Positions 25,707 through 34,523 of a stretch of 43,320 bases of DNA are shown here, piece after piece. The notes under the pieces were generated by a model that was given only the letters and a program-made list of their open reading frames with translations, had not been told where the DNA came from and did no database searches. A program made the position numbers and the translations under genes. Position 1 is the stretch's first letter; the number at the start of each line of letters is the position of its first letter. The stretch is taken from assembly GCA_020073115.1 (NCBI GenBank), contig JAIQFU010000005.1, forward strand, positions 1 to 43,320, in the 5' to 3' direction. The DNA is from Terriglobia bacterium (GTDB taxonomy: Bacteria > Acidobacteriota > Terriglobia > Bryobacterales > Bryobacteraceae).

Positions 25707-25901
25707 ATGGATCTGAGAATGCCTTCGGGCCTGTTCTTCACGGTGATCGGTCTGATCCTGATTGCAATGGGCGTCTTCGCGCCGGAAACGCGCGCGGCGC
25801 TGACCGAGGCCAATGTGAATCTCTATAGCGGCATCCCCATGCTGGCGTTCGGCATCATGATGCTGATTCTGGCCCGCCGGGCCGCCGGCTCCCACTCATG
25901 A
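25707..25901 (+). CDS. Small two-span membrane protein in the galactose operon
   Basis: A 64-residue protein with two hydrophobic segments (GLFFTVIGLILIAMGVFA and IPMLAFGIMMLILARRA) joined by a polar loop. It starts 3 nt after the symporter stop and overlaps the galK ATG by 4 nt, so it is clearly part of the operon. I do not recognise a family. A helper subunit for the symporter is a natural guess from position and topology, but nothing in the sequence proves it. Confidence 0.75.
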   Translation: MDLRMPSGLFFTVIGLILIAMGVFAPETRAALTEANVNLYSGIPMLAFGIMMLILARRAAGSHS

Positions 25902-27064
25902 TCGAACGATTCCGGCAAATCTTCGGCCAAGCCGAGGGCGTGCGTGTTTTCCGCGCGCCCGGCCGGGTGAACATCATCGGCGAGCATACCGACTACAACC
26001 TCGGCTTCGTCCTGCCCATGGCGCTGGACCTGGCCACCTACGTGGCCGCCGCGCCGTCGGGCGGCCGGAACGTTCGGATCTACTCCGAGCACCGCAACGA
26101 GATGCGGGAGTTCGAAGTGGACGGACTGGCGGAACGGAAGCCCGAGCAGCATTGGACCGATTACCCCATCGGCGTGGCCCAGGAACTGATCCGCGCCGGT
26201 CACGCCCTCGGGCCGGCGGACCTGCTGATCCGGTCCACTGTGCCGGAGGGGTCGGGCCTGAGCTCCTCGGCGGCGCTCGAGGTCTCCTCCGCCCTGGCTT
26301 TCCTGAACGGCCGGGCGATGGATCCGTTGGAACTGGCGCTGCTCTGCCAACGGGCGGAGCGCAATTTCGTGGGGATGCCCTGCGGCATCATGGACCAGTA
26401 CATCTCCGTCTTCGGCCGCGAGCACGCCGCGGTGGAGATCGACTGCCGCAGCCTGGGGCGGAGGTACGTGCCTCTCCCGCACTCGGCCGCGTTCGTGGCG
26501 GTCAACACCATGGTGAAGCACGAGTTGTCCGGCTCGGCGTACAGGGACCGCGTGCGGGAATGCGCCGCCGCGGTGGAGATCCTCAAGCAACAGTACCCCG
26601 GGGTAGAGAGCCTGCGCGACGTTTCGCCGGAGCAGTTCGAGCCGGCCGCGCGTCTGCTGCCGCCGGTGGTGGCGCGGCGGGCCCGCCACGTGGTGACCGA
26701 AGACGCGCGCGTCAACCGCTTCGTGGAAGCGGGAGAAGCCGGGGAGCTCGCCCGCATGGGCAAGCTGATGCTGGAATCGCACCGCAGCCTGCAACACGAT
26801 TACGAAGTGAGCTGCGAGGAACTCGACTTCCTGGTGGATGCGGCGCTCGGCATGGAGGGCGTGTTCGGCGCCCGCATGACGGGCGGCGGCTTCGGCGGCT
26901 GCACCGTCACCCTGCTTCGTCGCGCCGCCGTTGCGGGCTTCATCGAAGGGATCACGCGGGCGTACGAGGCGAAGTTCCACCTCACGCCGCGGACTTACGA
27001 GTGCAGGCCCTCGGCCGGCGCGGGGGAGTGCAAGAATTTTGAGAAAATCCCGGCGCTGAGTTAA
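25898..27064 (+). CDS. galK: Galactokinase
   Basis: Cytoplasmic GHMP kinase phosphorylating alpha-D-galactose at C1, the first committed Leloir step. 388 residues, normal length. Signatures: FRAPGRVNIIGEHTDYN (galactokinase motif 1 with the sugar-contacting EHTDYN), PEGSGLSSSAALEVSSALA (ATP-binding loop), GIMDQYIS (catalytic Asp) and MTGGGFGGCTVTLL (motif 3). ATG 25898 overlaps the previous stop (ATGA), implying translational coupling. galT, galE and galM are not in the window. The C-terminal ~15 residues (SAGAGECKNFEKIPALS) vary in the family. Confidence 0.97.
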   Translation: MIERFRQIFGQAEGVRVFRAPGRVNIIGEHTDYNLGFVLPMALDLATYVAAAPSGGRNVRIYSEHRNEMREFEVDGLAERKPEQHWTDYPIGVAQELIRAGHALGPADLLIRSTVPEGSGLSSSAALEVSSALAFLNGRAMDPLELALLCQRAERNFVGMPCGIMDQYISVFGREHAAVEIDCRSLGRRYVPLPHSAAFVAVNTMVKHELSGSAYRDRVRECAAAVEILKQQYPGVESLRDVSPEQFEPAARLLPPVVARRARHVVTEDARVNRFVEAGEAGELARMGKLMLESHRSLQHDYEVSCEELDFLVDAALGMEGVFGARMTGGGFGGCTVTLLRRAAVAGFIEGITRAYEAKFHLTPRTYECRPSAGAGECKNFEKIPALS

Positions 27065-27108
27065 CTAAAGATATAAATAGACAATCTGAATATCCTCCTG
27101 ACGGCATG

Positions 27109-27187
27109 GTAGCGCCGGCCGGGTTTGTGGCGCCGGTCCTTTGGGTGGCTTCCAGGAACCGACCCACAAACCGAGCGCCGGCGGTAC
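27109..27187. repeat. 79-bp imperfect hairpin element between galK and the CDP-alcohol transferase gene
   Basis: Left arm GTAGCGCCGGCCGGGTTTGTGG (27109-27130, written here only as an arm of a hairpin) pairs with the right arm that starts CCACAAACC (27164) and ends GCCGGCGGTAC (27187), with a few bulges. An inner stem CGGTCCT/AGGAACCG extends it. No U-run. It is probably an mRNA-stabilising or dispersed palindromic element in the 140-bp gap. Confidence 0.55.
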
Positions 27188-27204
27188 GTTACACTCGTCT
27201 TCAG

Positions 27205-27774
27205 ATGCCCCGCTGGGTCAACCTCCCGAACCTGATCACGCTCCTGCGCCTCGCCCTGGTCCCATTCGTCATCGTGGCGGTTCTCAACGGGCAGCACGTG
27301 CTGGCCCTGACGCTTTTTGTCATCGCCGGGGTCACGGACATTCTGGACGGCGCGGCCGCCCGCCATCTGGGCGTGGCCACGCAGACCGGGGCGTACTTGG
27401 ACCCGATCGCCGATAAGTGTCTGTTGAGCGGGGCTTTCCTGGCGCTGGCCGCGGCCCGGAAGGTACCCTGGTGGCTGGTGGCGGTGATTTTCGGCCGCGA
27501 CCTCTACATCCTCGCGGGCGCGATGGCCTTCATGCTCCTCGGGCGGGCGCGGAAGTTCCCCCCGAGCGTGTGGGGCAAAGCCTCGACCTTCGTGCAGATC
27601 CTGACCGCGGTGGCGTGGATGGCACGGGACGTGCTACAAACGCGGTTATCGGAGGTGGTTTCTTCGGCCATGGTTTGGCCTTGCGCGGTCTTCACGGTCT
27701 GGAGCGGGATCCACTATACCTGGCTGGGGCTGAGGCCCCACGTGCGGATTGACGCAATCTCGGCTCGGGAGTAG
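27205..27774 (+). CDS. CDP-alcohol phosphatidyltransferase (PgsA/CLS-like)
   Basis: A 189-residue integral membrane enzyme. It starts MPRWVNLPNLITLLRLALVPF, the usual beginning of PgsA-type proteins. The full catalytic motif DxxDGxxAR(x)8GxxxDxxxD is present (DILDGAAARHLGVATQTGAYLDPIADK). The enzyme swaps CMP on a CDP-diacylglycerol for an alcohol acceptor such as glycerol-3-phosphate; the acceptor cannot be fixed from sequence. ATG 27205 is chosen over upstream codons because homology begins there and TACACT lies 9 nt upstream. It leads a probable operon with the next three genes. Confidence 0.92.
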   Translation: MPRWVNLPNLITLLRLALVPFVIVAVLNGQHVLALTLFVIAGVTDILDGAAARHLGVATQTGAYLDPIADKCLLSGAFLALAAARKVPWWLVAVIFGRDLYILAGAMAFMLLGRARKFPPSVWGKASTFVQILTAVAWMARDVLQTRLSEVVSSAMVWPCAVFTVWSGIHYTWLGLRPHVRIDAISARE

Positions 27775-27798
27775 TCTAAAGGGAGACGGGGTGGTTTC

Positions 27799-28359
27799 AT
27801 GACTTCCTATCGGCCAGCAGCCTACTACAGGTGGTTTGGAGTCGCCGCGGTCGCGCTGGCTGGGGGTTCGGCGTGGCTGGGCTGGACATGGTCCCCGATG
27901 TCGTTTGCAGCCGCCGCGCTCTTTCTGCTTACCGCTTCTCTTTTGTTCGCGGCCGCCCTCCAGCCGGCCATCGAAATCCACGAAGGTTATCTTTCCATCG
28001 GCAGACGCATTATCCCCTGGATGGACATCCGCAAGTTGGACCGCACCGGGTGGGTTTCGCCGCTGGCGGTGCGCATCGGACTCTTCGACGAAACCTCGTT
28101 CCTGCTGATCTACCCCGGCGATCTGGACTCCTGCAACAGCCTCCTGCGCCACCTGCGCAGGCTCTCCCGCGACGCCACGATCGACGGCGTTCCCTACCGG
28201 CAGTATTGGGGGGAGATGGCGGGTGGAGAGCGCAAGCAGGCGCCGCCCCCGCGGTATCGCATCCTCCGCCCGGAGGACGAAGCCGAAGTGGAGCGCCTGT
28301 ATCAGCGGCTGAAGACGGTGGGAAACCTGGATCAGAAGAACTCCTCGGACGAGAAGTAG
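27799..28359 (+). CDS. Membrane protein of unknown function with PH-like domain
   Basis: 186 residues with two N-terminal TM segments (WFGVAAVALAGGSAWLGW and FAAAALFLLTASLLFAAAL), then a cytosolic beta domain: AIEIHEGYLSIGRRIIPWMDIRKLDRTGWVSPLAVRIGLFDETSFLLIYPGD. This resembles bacterial PH-like membrane proteins. A charged helical tail (RPEDEAEVERLYQRLKTVG) follows. GGGAGACGGGG lies before the ATG. It sits 24 nt after the phosphatidyltransferase and 3 nt before the ydcF-type gene, so probably shares an operon. I cannot assign a function. Confidence 0.75.
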   Translation: MTSYRPAAYYRWFGVAAVALAGGSAWLGWTWSPMSFAAAALFLLTASLLFAAALQPAIEIHEGYLSIGRRIIPWMDIRKLDRTGWVSPLAVRIGLFDETSFLLIYPGDLDSCNSLLRHLRRLSRDATIDGVPYRQYWGEMAGGERKQAPPPRYRILRPEDEAEVERLYQRLKTVGNLDQKNSSDEK

Positions 28360-28362
28360 TTC

Positions 28363-28980
28363 GTGGAGCGCCGCCGCCGGTCCGTTTTCCAGTTTCTCCT
28401 CCTCCTCAGCGCTTTGCTCCTGCTCATGGGCTTCCTGTCGCGCTCGCTGTGGTTGCCTCGCTTCGGCTACGCGCTGGTCCGCAATGATGGGCCGGCGAAA
28501 GCCGATATCGTGGTGGTCCTGGCCGGGGACTACTACGGGCGGCGGATCCTGAAATCCGCCGAACTGGTACGGGAGGGCTACGCTCCGGCCGTACTGGTCA
28601 GCGGCGCTCCGGGTTTCTACGGCGCGCACGAGTGCGATTTGGCGGTCCCTTACGCCGTGCGGCACGGATACCCGGCCGAGTGGTTCATCCCGCTTCCGAA
28701 CGAAGCTCTGTCAACGGAGCAGGAAGCCGGCGTCATCCTCCCGGAGTTGCGCCGGCGCAACATTCGAAGGTGCCTCATCGTGACGAGCGATTTTCACACC
28801 GCCCGCGCGGCGCGCGTTTACCGCGCCGCCGAGCGCGCGGCGGGGAGCGGCCCGGCGATCCGCTTCGTGGCCGCGCCGGACGAGTTCTTCACTCCCGGTT
28901 CGTGGTGGCGGACGCGGGAGTCGCAGAAGGTCGCGTTCTTCGAGTGGAGCAAGACGCTGGCTTACGCCCTGGGCTTCTGA
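28363..28980 (+). CDS. YdcF/SanA/ElyC-family protein (DUF218)
   Basis: 205 residues with one N-terminal TM anchor (SVFQFLLLLSALLLLMGFL) and a periplasmic DUF218 domain. Motifs: ADIVVVLAGDYYGRRILKSAELVREGYAPAVLVSG, EALSTEQEAGVILPELRRR and CLIVTSDFHTARAARVY, the conserved TSDFHT segment. Family members influence envelope polysaccharide or lipid-carrier metabolism in enterobacteria; the biochemical reaction is not established. The start is GTG 28363, 3 nt after the previous stop. The ABC exporter begins 3 nt after this gene. The cluster with a phosphatidyltransferase and a lipid-type exporter suggests envelope lipid metabolism. Confidence 0.9.
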   Translation: MERRRRSVFQFLLLLSALLLLMGFLSRSLWLPRFGYALVRNDGPAKADIVVVLAGDYYGRRILKSAELVREGYAPAVLVSGAPGFYGAHECDLAVPYAVRHGYPAEWFIPLPNEALSTEQEAGVILPELRRRNIRRCLIVTSDFHTARAARVYRAAERAAGSGPAIRFVAAPDEFFTPGSWWRTRESQKVAFFEWSKTLAYALGF

Positions 28981-28983
28981 CGT

Positions 28984-30723
28984 ATGTGGGAGTCGCTCAA
29001 AACCGTCCGCAAATATCTCTGGCGCTACCGCTGGGGCATGGCCGTGGGACTGCTGTGCCTGGTGCTGAAGGACGTGGCGCAGACGGCGCAGCCGCTGATG
29101 ATCCGGGGCGCGGTGGATGCCCTGGCCGGCGGACGTTCCGGGCCGGGGCTGCCGAAATTCGCGCGCTACGCCGCGTACCTCGTGGGCCTGGCGCTGCTGA
29201 AGAGCGCTTTCCAGTTCTGGATGCGCGTCATCCTGATCGGCATCTCGCGCGACATCGAATACGACCTGCGCAACGACCTGTTCCGCCGCCTGATCGGCCT
29301 CTCGCCGGACTACTACGCGCGCACGCGCACCGGCGATATCATGGCCCGGGCCACGAACGATCTGAACGCGGTCCGCATGATGCTCGGGCCGGGCATCATG
29401 TACTGGACCGAGACCAGCCTCACGTTTCTGTTCGCCATCGCGGTGATGTTTTCGGTGGATTGGCGGCTCGCCATTTTCGCTATCCTCCCGGCGCCGGCGG
29501 TGAGCCTCTCGGTGATCCTCTTCGGACGGCGGATCCACGCGCGTTTCGAGCGCATTCAGGCAATGTTCTCCGACATCTCGAGCCGGGTGCAGGAGAACCT
29601 CTCCGGGGTGCGGATGGTCCGGGCGTTCGTCCAGGAGCGAGCGGAACTGCGACGCTTCGAGGAACTCAACCGGGAGTACATTGCGCAGAACCTCAAGCTG
29701 GTGCGCATCCAGGGTTTTTTCCAGCCGTTGCTGGAGACGCTGATCGGCGTGACGTTCCTGCTGGTTTTGTGGGTGGGCGGCTACCAGGTGATCGAGGGGC
29801 GGATCTCCATCGGCGGCTTCGTCATGTTCAACACGTACATGGGGATGCTGATCTGGCCCATGATCGCGATGGGCTGGGTGGTGAACCTCATGCAGCGCGG
29901 CAGCGCTTCGCTGGAGCGCATCAACCAGATCCTCCGCGAGGAGCCGTCGATCACGGGCCGGGGTTCGCTGCCAAGCGTTAGGGGAGGAATCGAGTTCCGC
30001 GGGGTTTACGTGGAGTACGGCGGGATTCGCGCGCTGGATGGCGTCGATCTGCGGATCGAGGCGGGGGCCACGGTGGCGGTGGTCGGGCACACGGGTTCGG
30101 GCAAGAGCACGCTGGCGGGCCTGGTTCCCAGGCTGCTCGATCCAACCAGCGGCCTGGTAACGCTCGACGGAGTGGACCTGCGGGACCTGGATCCGCGCGA
30201 ACTGCGGCGGCACATCGGGTTCGTGCCGCAGGAGACGTTCCTGTTCAGCGCCACGATTGCGGAGAACATCGCGTTCGGAGTGGAGAGCGCCACCGAAGAG
30301 CAGATCCGCCGCGCCGCCGAACTGGCGGGCCTGGCGGCCGATATCGAAAGTTTTCCAAAGGCCTACCAGACCATGGTGGGCGAGCGGGGCATCACGTTGT
30401 CGGGCGGGCAGAAACAGCGAACGGCCATCGCCCGCGCCATTCTGCGCGATCCGCGCATCCTGATCCTGGACGACGCGCTCTCCAGCGTGGATACCCTGAC
30501 CGAGGAGCAAATCCTGAATCATTTGGCCCAGATCATGCGGGGGCGGACGGTGATCCTGATTTCGCACCGCGTTTCTACCGTGCGGCAGGCGGACCGGATC
30601 GTGGCGCTGGAAAAGGGGCGGATTGGAGAGCAGGGCACGCATGCGGAACTGATCGCGGCGGGCGGGTATTACGCGGAGCTGTTCAGGAAACAGATGTTGG
30701 AAGAAGAGCTGGAAGCGATTTAG
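28984..30723 (+). CDS. ABC transporter, fused permease and ATPase (MsbA/MdlB-like exporter half)
   Basis: 579 residues. The N-terminal ABC-membrane type 1 domain has six predicted TM helices (GMAVGLLCLVLKDVAQ to FVMFNTYMGMLIWPMIAMGW), including coupling-region LSPDYYARTRTGDIMARATNDLNAVRMMLG. The C-terminal ATPase has Walker A GHTGSGKST, Q-loop FVPQETFLFSATIAENI, signature LSGGQKQRTAIARAIL, Walker B ILILDDALSSVD and the switch His in LISHRVS. All ATPase residues are intact. A homodimeric exporter of lipid or drug type is likely; substrate unknown. It is the last gene of the 27205-30723 cluster, 3 nt after ydcF. Confidence 0.93.
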   Translation: MWESLKTVRKYLWRYRWGMAVGLLCLVLKDVAQTAQPLMIRGAVDALAGGRSGPGLPKFARYAAYLVGLALLKSAFQFWMRVILIGISRDIEYDLRNDLFRRLIGLSPDYYARTRTGDIMARATNDLNAVRMMLGPGIMYWTETSLTFLFAIAVMFSVDWRLAIFAILPAPAVSLSVILFGRRIHARFERIQAMFSDISSRVQENLSGVRMVRAFVQERAELRRFEELNREYIAQNLKLVRIQGFFQPLLETLIGVTFLLVLWVGGYQVIEGRISIGGFVMFNTYMGMLIWPMIAMGWVVNLMQRGSASLERINQILREEPSITGRGSLPSVRGGIEFRGVYVEYGGIRALDGVDLRIEAGATVAVVGHTGSGKSTLAGLVPRLLDPTSGLVTLDGVDLRDLDPRELRRHIGFVPQETFLFSATIAENIAFGVESATEEQIRRAAELAGLAADIESFPKAYQTMVGERGITLSGGQKQRTAIARAILRDPRILILDDALSSVDTLTEEQILNHLAQIMRGRTVILISHRVSTVRQADRIVALEKGRIGEQGTHAELIAAGGYYAELFRKQMLEEELEAI

Positions 30724-30774
30724 CGGGTGGCGTGGGCCCTGGCAGGCTGCGGGAAAACTCAAAAAGAAAACTGG

Positions 30775-30804
30775 CCACGGATGAACACGGATTAACACGG
30801 ATAA
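30775..30804. repeat. Tandem ACGGATNA repeat (CGGATGAAC family, copy 1)
   Basis: Three near-repeats with 11-12 nt period (ACGGATGA, ACGGATTA, ACGGATAA separated by AC or AAC) in the ABC/GH3 gap. The core matches the left arm of the inverted repeat at 41534-41584. Very similar sequences are common in gaps of environmental bacterial genomes. Here only one arm is seen. Confidence 0.65.
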
Positions 30805-30866
30805 AGCGAAGCGCAAAGATTCGGCTGAAAGCCCACTCCACGTTCGGCGGTAGAATTCGGACTGCA

Positions 30867-33074
30867 ATGATACTCCGGATTGCTCTGCCGCTCGCTCTCA
30901 TGAGTTCGCTCGTAAACGCGCAGGACGTCGAGCGCCGTATCGACGCGCTACTTTCCCGCATGACCCTGGAGGAAAAACTGGGGCAGATGTCCCAGTCCAC
31001 CTCCATGCGGACGCCCATTTCCGAACCGATCAGAGACGAGATCCGCAAGGGCCGGTGGGGCTCGTTTCTGAACGCCGGCAGCCCCGCGGACCGCGCCGAG
31101 GCGCAGCGCATCGCCCTCAAGGAAAGCCGGCTCGGGATTCCGCTGGTGTTCGGGCGCGACGTCATCCACGGTTATCACACGATCTTCCCGATTCCGCTCG
31201 GCCAATCGGCCAGTTGGGATCCGGAACTGATCCGCGATGCCGCGCGGATCGCCGCGCGGGAAGCGGCGGGTGAAGGCATCCAGTGGACTTTCGCGCCGAT
31301 GATCGATATCGCCCGCGACCCGCGCTGGGGGCGCGTGGCGGAGACATTGGGCGAAGATCCGTACCTCACCAGCGCGCTGGGCGCGGCCATGGTCCGCGGA
31401 TTTCAGGGCGGCTCGCTGGCATCGCCGGACGCGGTGGCCGCCTGCGCCAAGCACTACGTGGGCTACGGCGCGGCGGAAGGCGGGCGGGACTACAACAGCA
31501 CGTGGATTCCCGAGATCCTGCTGCGGCAGGTTTATCTGCCGTCGTTCCGCGCGGCGCGCGACGCGGGCGTGGCTACCTTCATGACCTCCTTCAACGCGCT
31601 GAACGGCGTGCCGGCAACCGGCAACCGCTTCACCTTGCGGCAGGTGCTGCGGGACGAGTGGAAGTACGACGGCATGGTGGTGAGCGACTACACGGCGGTG
31701 ACCGAGATGATCCCGCACGGCTATGCCGCGGACAACGCCGACGCCGCGCGCGAGGCGGCGCTGGCCGGCGTCGACATGGAGATGGTCAGCACCACCTACT
31801 TCGACCACATGAAGGCGCTCATCCAGAGCAAGCAGGTGGACGCGAAGCTGATCGACGATGCGGTGCGCAATATCTTGCGGCTGAAGTTCCGGCTGGGGCT
31901 GTTCGATAACCGTCCGCAGCCCGCGGCGGAAACCCGGCCGGTTGCGGAGGCGCTCGACACCGCGCGGCGGCTGGCCGTGGAATCCGTTGTTCTGCTGAAA
32001 AACGAGGGCAATCTGCTGCCGATTTCCGCCTCCATCGGAAAAGTGGCGGTGATCGGGCCCTTGGCCGACAGCCCCACGGACCAGATGGGCACGTGGGTGA
32101 TGGACGGCCGCGCGCAGGATGTGCAGACGCCCCTGGCGGCGCTGCGGCGGATGCTGGGGCCGGACCGGTTGGTGTATGCGCGCGCCCTGCGCAACAGCCG
32201 GGACAACACCCACGACGGTTTTGCCGCGGCTGCGGACGCGGCGCGCAACGCCGATCTCGCGCTGCTATTCCTGGGAGAGGAGCAGATCCTCTCCGGGGAG
32301 GCGCACTCCCGCGCGTTCCTCACCCTGCCCGGCGCGCAGGAAGCTCTGGTGGAAGAGATCGCCAAGGCAGGCAAGCCGATCGTAGCGGTGATCCTGGCCG
32401 GAAGGCCCCTGACATTCCAGGGCGCCAGTTCCCGGGCCGGCGCAGTGCTTTACGCGTGGCATCCGGGCACGATGGGCGGGCCGGCTATCGCCGATCTCCT
32501 GTTCGGGCGCGCCGCGCCCTCCGGGAAATTGACCATCACGTTCCCGCGCACGGTGGGGCAGGTCCCGATCTACTACTCGCATCTCAACACCGGACGGCCG
32601 CCGTCGCCCGGTGAACTGGGGATCCCGATGGGCAACCCCGTCGAGCCGAAGGGCTACACCTCCAAGTACCTGGACGTGGACTTCACGCCGGAATACCCCT
32701 TCGGATATGGGCTGTCGTACACGGCCTTCGAATACTCCAACCTGAGGCTGTCGGGCGCGACCCTGCGGAGCGGCGGGACCCTAACCGTGTCGGCCGATGT
32801 GGCTAACACCGGGACGCGCGAGGCCGATGAGGTGGCGCAGTTCTATATCCGGGACCTCGTAGCCAGCGTGGTTCAGCCCGTGCGGGCGCTGAAGGGGTTC
32901 CGGCGAGTGCATCTGAAACCGGGCGAGAAGCAGACCGTGCAGTTCACGCTCACGGCCAACGACCTGGCGTTCTACAACGAGCAGGCCAAGCTGGTGACGG
33001 AGCCGGGCCGGTTTCAGGTGTGGGTGGCTCCGGACTCGGCGCGGGGAGTGCCGGGAGAATTCACGCTGGAGTAG
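30867..33074 (+). CDS. Glycoside hydrolase family 3, exported beta-glucosidase (BglX-like)
   Basis: 735 residues with signal peptide MILRIALPLALMSSLVNAQ. The GH3 N-domain starts MTLEEKLGQMSQ, with GIPLVFGRDVIHGYHTIFPIPLGQSASWD and GAAEGGRDYNST. The nucleophile is Asp ~273 in DGMVVSDYTAV. The C-domain includes ESVVLLKNEGNLLPI, FLGEEQILSGEAHSR (acid/base region) and VVAVILAGRPLTF. A fibronectin-III-like domain ends the protein (ADVANTGTREADEVAQFYI). It hydrolyses terminal beta-glucosides, probably in the periplasm. ATG 30867 is chosen because TAGAAT lies 10 nt upstream and the signal peptide starts there. Its last 14 nt overlap the convergent hisA, so no terminator separates the two. Confidence 0.95.
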   Translation: MILRIALPLALMSSLVNAQDVERRIDALLSRMTLEEKLGQMSQSTSMRTPISEPIRDEIRKGRWGSFLNAGSPADRAEAQRIALKESRLGIPLVFGRDVIHGYHTIFPIPLGQSASWDPELIRDAARIAAREAAGEGIQWTFAPMIDIARDPRWGRVAETLGEDPYLTSALGAAMVRGFQGGSLASPDAVAACAKHYVGYGAAEGGRDYNSTWIPEILLRQVYLPSFRAARDAGVATFMTSFNALNGVPATGNRFTLRQVLRDEWKYDGMVVSDYTAVTEMIPHGYAADNADAAREAALAGVDMEMVSTTYFDHMKALIQSKQVDAKLIDDAVRNILRLKFRLGLFDNRPQPAAETRPVAEALDTARRLAVESVVLLKNEGNLLPISASIGKVAVIGPLADSPTDQMGTWVMDGRAQDVQTPLAALRRMLGPDRLVYARALRNSRDNTHDGFAAAADAARNADLALLFLGEEQILSGEAHSRAFLTLPGAQEALVEEIAKAGKPIVAVILAGRPLTFQGASSRAGAVLYAWHPGTMGGPAIADLLFGRAAPSGKLTITFPRTVGQVPIYYSHLNTGRPPSPGELGIPMGNPVEPKGYTSKYLDVDFTPEYPFGYGLSYTAFEYSNLRLSGATLRSGGTLTVSADVANTGTREADEVAQFYIRDLVASVVQPVRALKGFRRVHLKPGEKQTVQFTLTANDLAFYNEQAKLVTEPGRFQVWVAPDSARGVPGEFTLE

Positions 33075-33765
33075 CGTCATCGGGTTGCAGCGCCGCCAGT
33101 TCGTGCAGGCTCAAGCGCCCCGTGTAAATCGCCATCCCCAACGCTGGATTCACGTTCATCGCGAGCAACGCGCGCACCTCGTCCATCGTCGTAATGCCGC
33201 CGGCCGCGGTCAACTCCAGCGAGGTGGCGGCGCGCAGGCGCCGGAACCACGCCAGGTCCGTCCCCTGCATCATGCCTTCCTTATCCACGTACGTGCAGAG
33301 GAAGCCGGAGCAGTAGGGCTCCAGCGACCGGAGGACCTCTTCGGCGACCAGTTCGGTGGACTCCTGCCAGCCCTTCACCACGATGCGGCCGGCTTTGGAA
33401 TCGAGCGCGACGATGATGCGGTCGCGGCCGATGGCCTCGGCCAGAGATTCCAGGAATCCGCCGTTGAGCAGCGCCGCAGTGCCTACAATCACCTTCCGCG
33501 CGCCCTGCTCCATCAGCGCCTGCGCGCGTTCCACGGTACGGACGCCGCCGCCGACGCGCGTTCTGGCCCTGGCCGCCAGCATGCGTACCAGGCCGTCGTT
33601 CGAGCCGCGGCCCAGGGCGGCGTCTAGATCGATCACCTGGATCTCCGGGAAAGCGGCGAAGCGGCGAAGCATCTCTTCGGGAGAATCGGCCTCCAGAGCC
33701 TTCTCGCGGCCCTGGACCAGCTGGACCACTTTCCCGTCCATGAGGTCGATGCAGGGAATGATCAT
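33061..33765 (-). CDS. hisA: HisA, ProFAR isomerase
   Basis: A 234-residue (beta/alpha)8 enzyme isomerising ProFAR to PRFAR in histidine biosynthesis. Signatures: [19 protein letters not shown] with catalytic Asp in [40 protein letters not shown]; and [14 protein letters not shown] with the second catalytic Asp. It is the last gene of the operon, with its ATG overlapping the hisF stop (ATGA). Some relatives (PriA) also serve tryptophan synthesis; the sequence does not decide this. Its 3' end overlaps the convergent GH3 gene by 14 nt. Confidence 0.96.
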   Translation of the reverse strand: MIIPCIDLMDGKVVQLVQGREKALEADSPEEMLRRFAAFPEIQVIDLDAALGRGSNDGLVRMLAARARTRVGGGVRTVERAQALMEQGARKVIVGTAALLNGGFLESLAEAIGRDRIIVALDSKAGRIVVKGWQESTELVAEEVLRSLEPYCSGFLCTYVDKEGMMQGTDLAWFRRLRAATSLELTAAGGITTMDEVRALLAMNVNPALGMAIYTGRLSLHELAALQPDDATPA

Positions 33766-34523
33766 GCGGGCCTCACGGGGATGCCGCGGCGGTCCAGTTC
33801 CTCTTTGAGCCGGGCGACGGTATAGGTCCCGTAGTGGAAGATGGACGCGGCCAGCGCGGCGTCGGCGCAGCCATCGGTCAGGACCCGGACGAAGTGGTCC
33901 GGCTTCCCCGCCCCGCCGCTGGCGATCACGGGAACGCGCGTGGCGCGCGAAACGGCGCGGGTGAGATCGCAATCGAAGCCCTCCTGGACGCCGTCGGTAT
34001 CCATGGACGTGAGGAGGATCTCCCCGGCGCCGAGTTCCTCGCCGCGGGCGGCCCAGCCGACGGCGTCGATCCCTTCGTCGTCGCGGCCGCCGCGGGTGTA
34101 GACATGCCACTCTCCCGGCGCCTGGCGGCGGGCATCGATGGCCAGCACCACGGCCTGCGCTCCGAATTCCGAGCTGAGCTCCGAAATCAGCTCGGGGCGG
34201 CGCACGGCCGCGGTATTGACCGAGATTTTGTCGGCTCCCGAAAGCAGGATCCGGCGCGCATCGGCCACGGAGCGGATGCCGCCGCCCACCGCCAGCGGGA
34301 TGAAGACCTTGCGCGCCGTCCGCGCCACCACGCCGGCCATGATCTCGCGGGCATCGCTGGAGGCCGTGATGTCGAGAAAGACAAGCTCGTCGGCGCCGTC
34401 GCGGTTATAGCGCTCTGCCAGTTCGACCGGATCGCCGGCATCGCGCAGGGTGACGAAGTTGATGCCCTTGGCCACGCGGCCGGCGGTGACGTCGAGGCAG
34501 GGGATGATGCGTTTCGCTAGCAC
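33762..34523 (-). CDS. hisF: HisF, imidazole glycerol phosphate synthase cyclase subunit
   Basis: 253-residue (beta/alpha)8 subunit that uses ammonia from HisH to convert PRFAR to imidazole glycerol phosphate and AICAR. Motifs: [34 protein letters not shown] (catalytic Asp in CLDV), [54 protein letters not shown] (second catalytic Asp) and [13 protein letters not shown]. The start is GTG 34523, overlapping the end of hisH by 7 nt. It is encoded next to hisH, its obligate partner. Confidence 0.97.
   Translation of the reverse strand: MLAKRIIPCLDVTAGRVAKGINFVTLRDAGDPVELAERYNRDGADELVFLDITASSDAREIMAGVVARTARKVFIPLAVGGGIRSVADARRILLSGADKISVNTAAVRRPELISELSSEFGAQAVVLAIDARRQAPGEWHVYTRGGRDDEGIDAVGWAARGEELGAGEILLTSMDTDGVQEGFDCDLTRAVSRATRVPVIASGGAGKPDHFVRVLTDGCADAALAASIFHYGTYTVARLKEELDRRGIPVRPA

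Noticed and set aside
24105-25895. Long minus-strand open frame (596 codons) opposite the symporter
   Set aside because: Antisense to an unmistakable SSS transporter; the predicted product is His/Arg/Gln-rich with no domains or start signals.
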